Made by a program: the position numbers and the translations under genes. A model generated the notes under the pieces. It was not told where the DNA came from, did not search any database, and worked only from the letters and a program-made list of their open reading frames with translations. 43,391 nt of DNA from positions 1-43,391 of the forward strand of contig NZ_CALAEQ010000228.1 of the NCBI RefSeq assembly GCF_937891065.1. Direction: 5' to 3'. The stretch's first letter is position 1; each line of letters begins with the position of its first letter. This DNA comes from an uncultured Lutibacter sp. Its GTDB lineage: Bacteria > Bacteroidota > Bacteroidia > Flavobacteriales > Flavobacteriaceae. Shown one piece after another: positions 43,375 through 43,391 of the stretch.

Positions 43375-43391
43375 TGAACATTTCTATATTA
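43375..43391 (+). CDS. First codons of a divergent gene (partial)
   Basis: ATG at 43375 begins MNISI and continues past the edge. It lies 20 bp after a good -7 box on the plus strand. Product unknown; only 17 bases are visible. Confidence 0.4.

Overview
This 43.4 kb window is chromosomal DNA from a low-GC member of the Bacteroidota, almost certainly the family Flavobacteriaceae. The evidence is the gldKLMN motor/secretion genes (type IX secretion and gliding), an exosortase XrtF pair, the gene order miaB / sigma-54 activator / lptE / TPR / secG / groES / groEL, Bacteroidota-type promoters (TTG ... TAnnTTTG), A-rich leaders without Shine-Dalgarno sequences, and many Cys-lipoproteins. The genus cannot be fixed from the sequence. 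No rRNA, tRNA, CRISPR array, insertion sequence or phage gene was seen.

Layout. (1) 1-2240, minus strand: a BlaI-type repressor, an M56 membrane metallopeptidase ending in a TonB-C-like domain, and a partial TPR protein, with three copies of one palindrome at the promoter. (2) 2303-11203, plus strand: DUF456 membrane protein, lysS, a penicillin-acylase-type lipoprotein, a POT-like MFS transporter and an M3 metallopeptidase lipoprotein, mostly separated by strong hairpin terminators. (3) 11318-15754: the least conserved part. It holds a carboxypeptidase-regulatory-like protein, a decayed PorP/SprF fragment, a RetSat-like FAD oxidoreductase, and two families of dispersed palindromic repeats. 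(4) 15776-25283: MscS channel, YgiQ radical SAM protein, a small basic secreted protein, a glucosaminidase-LysM lipoprotein, an ACC-deaminase-like PLP enzyme, an ABC-F ATPase, a DUF983 protein and an FAD oxidoreductase. (5) 25357-35168, minus strand: gldN, gldM, gldL, gldK (the type IX secretion motor and ring), then a degenerate arginase-fold protein, topA and an LVIVD-repeat lipoprotein. (6) 35300-41778, plus strand: miaB, a sensor-less sigma-54 activator, lptE, a TPR protein, secG, groES and groEL. This run links envelope biogenesis and export with protein folding. (7) 41873-43391: a metal-binding lipoprotein with a metallothionein-like Cys tail, the xrtF pair, and a divergent promoter with the first codons of a gene leaving the window.

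The best candidates for under-described biology are the arginase-fold protein that has lost three of six metal ligands between topA and gldK; the BlaI/M56-TonB/TPR operon with its triple operator; the activator without a sensor domain in the lptE-secG-groESL cluster; the HMBD-metallothionein-like fusion; and the 143-bp palindromic elements placed directly after coding regions. Several starts are revised from promoter position or gene overlap (gldK, miaB, the activator, ygiQ and the xrtF partner).
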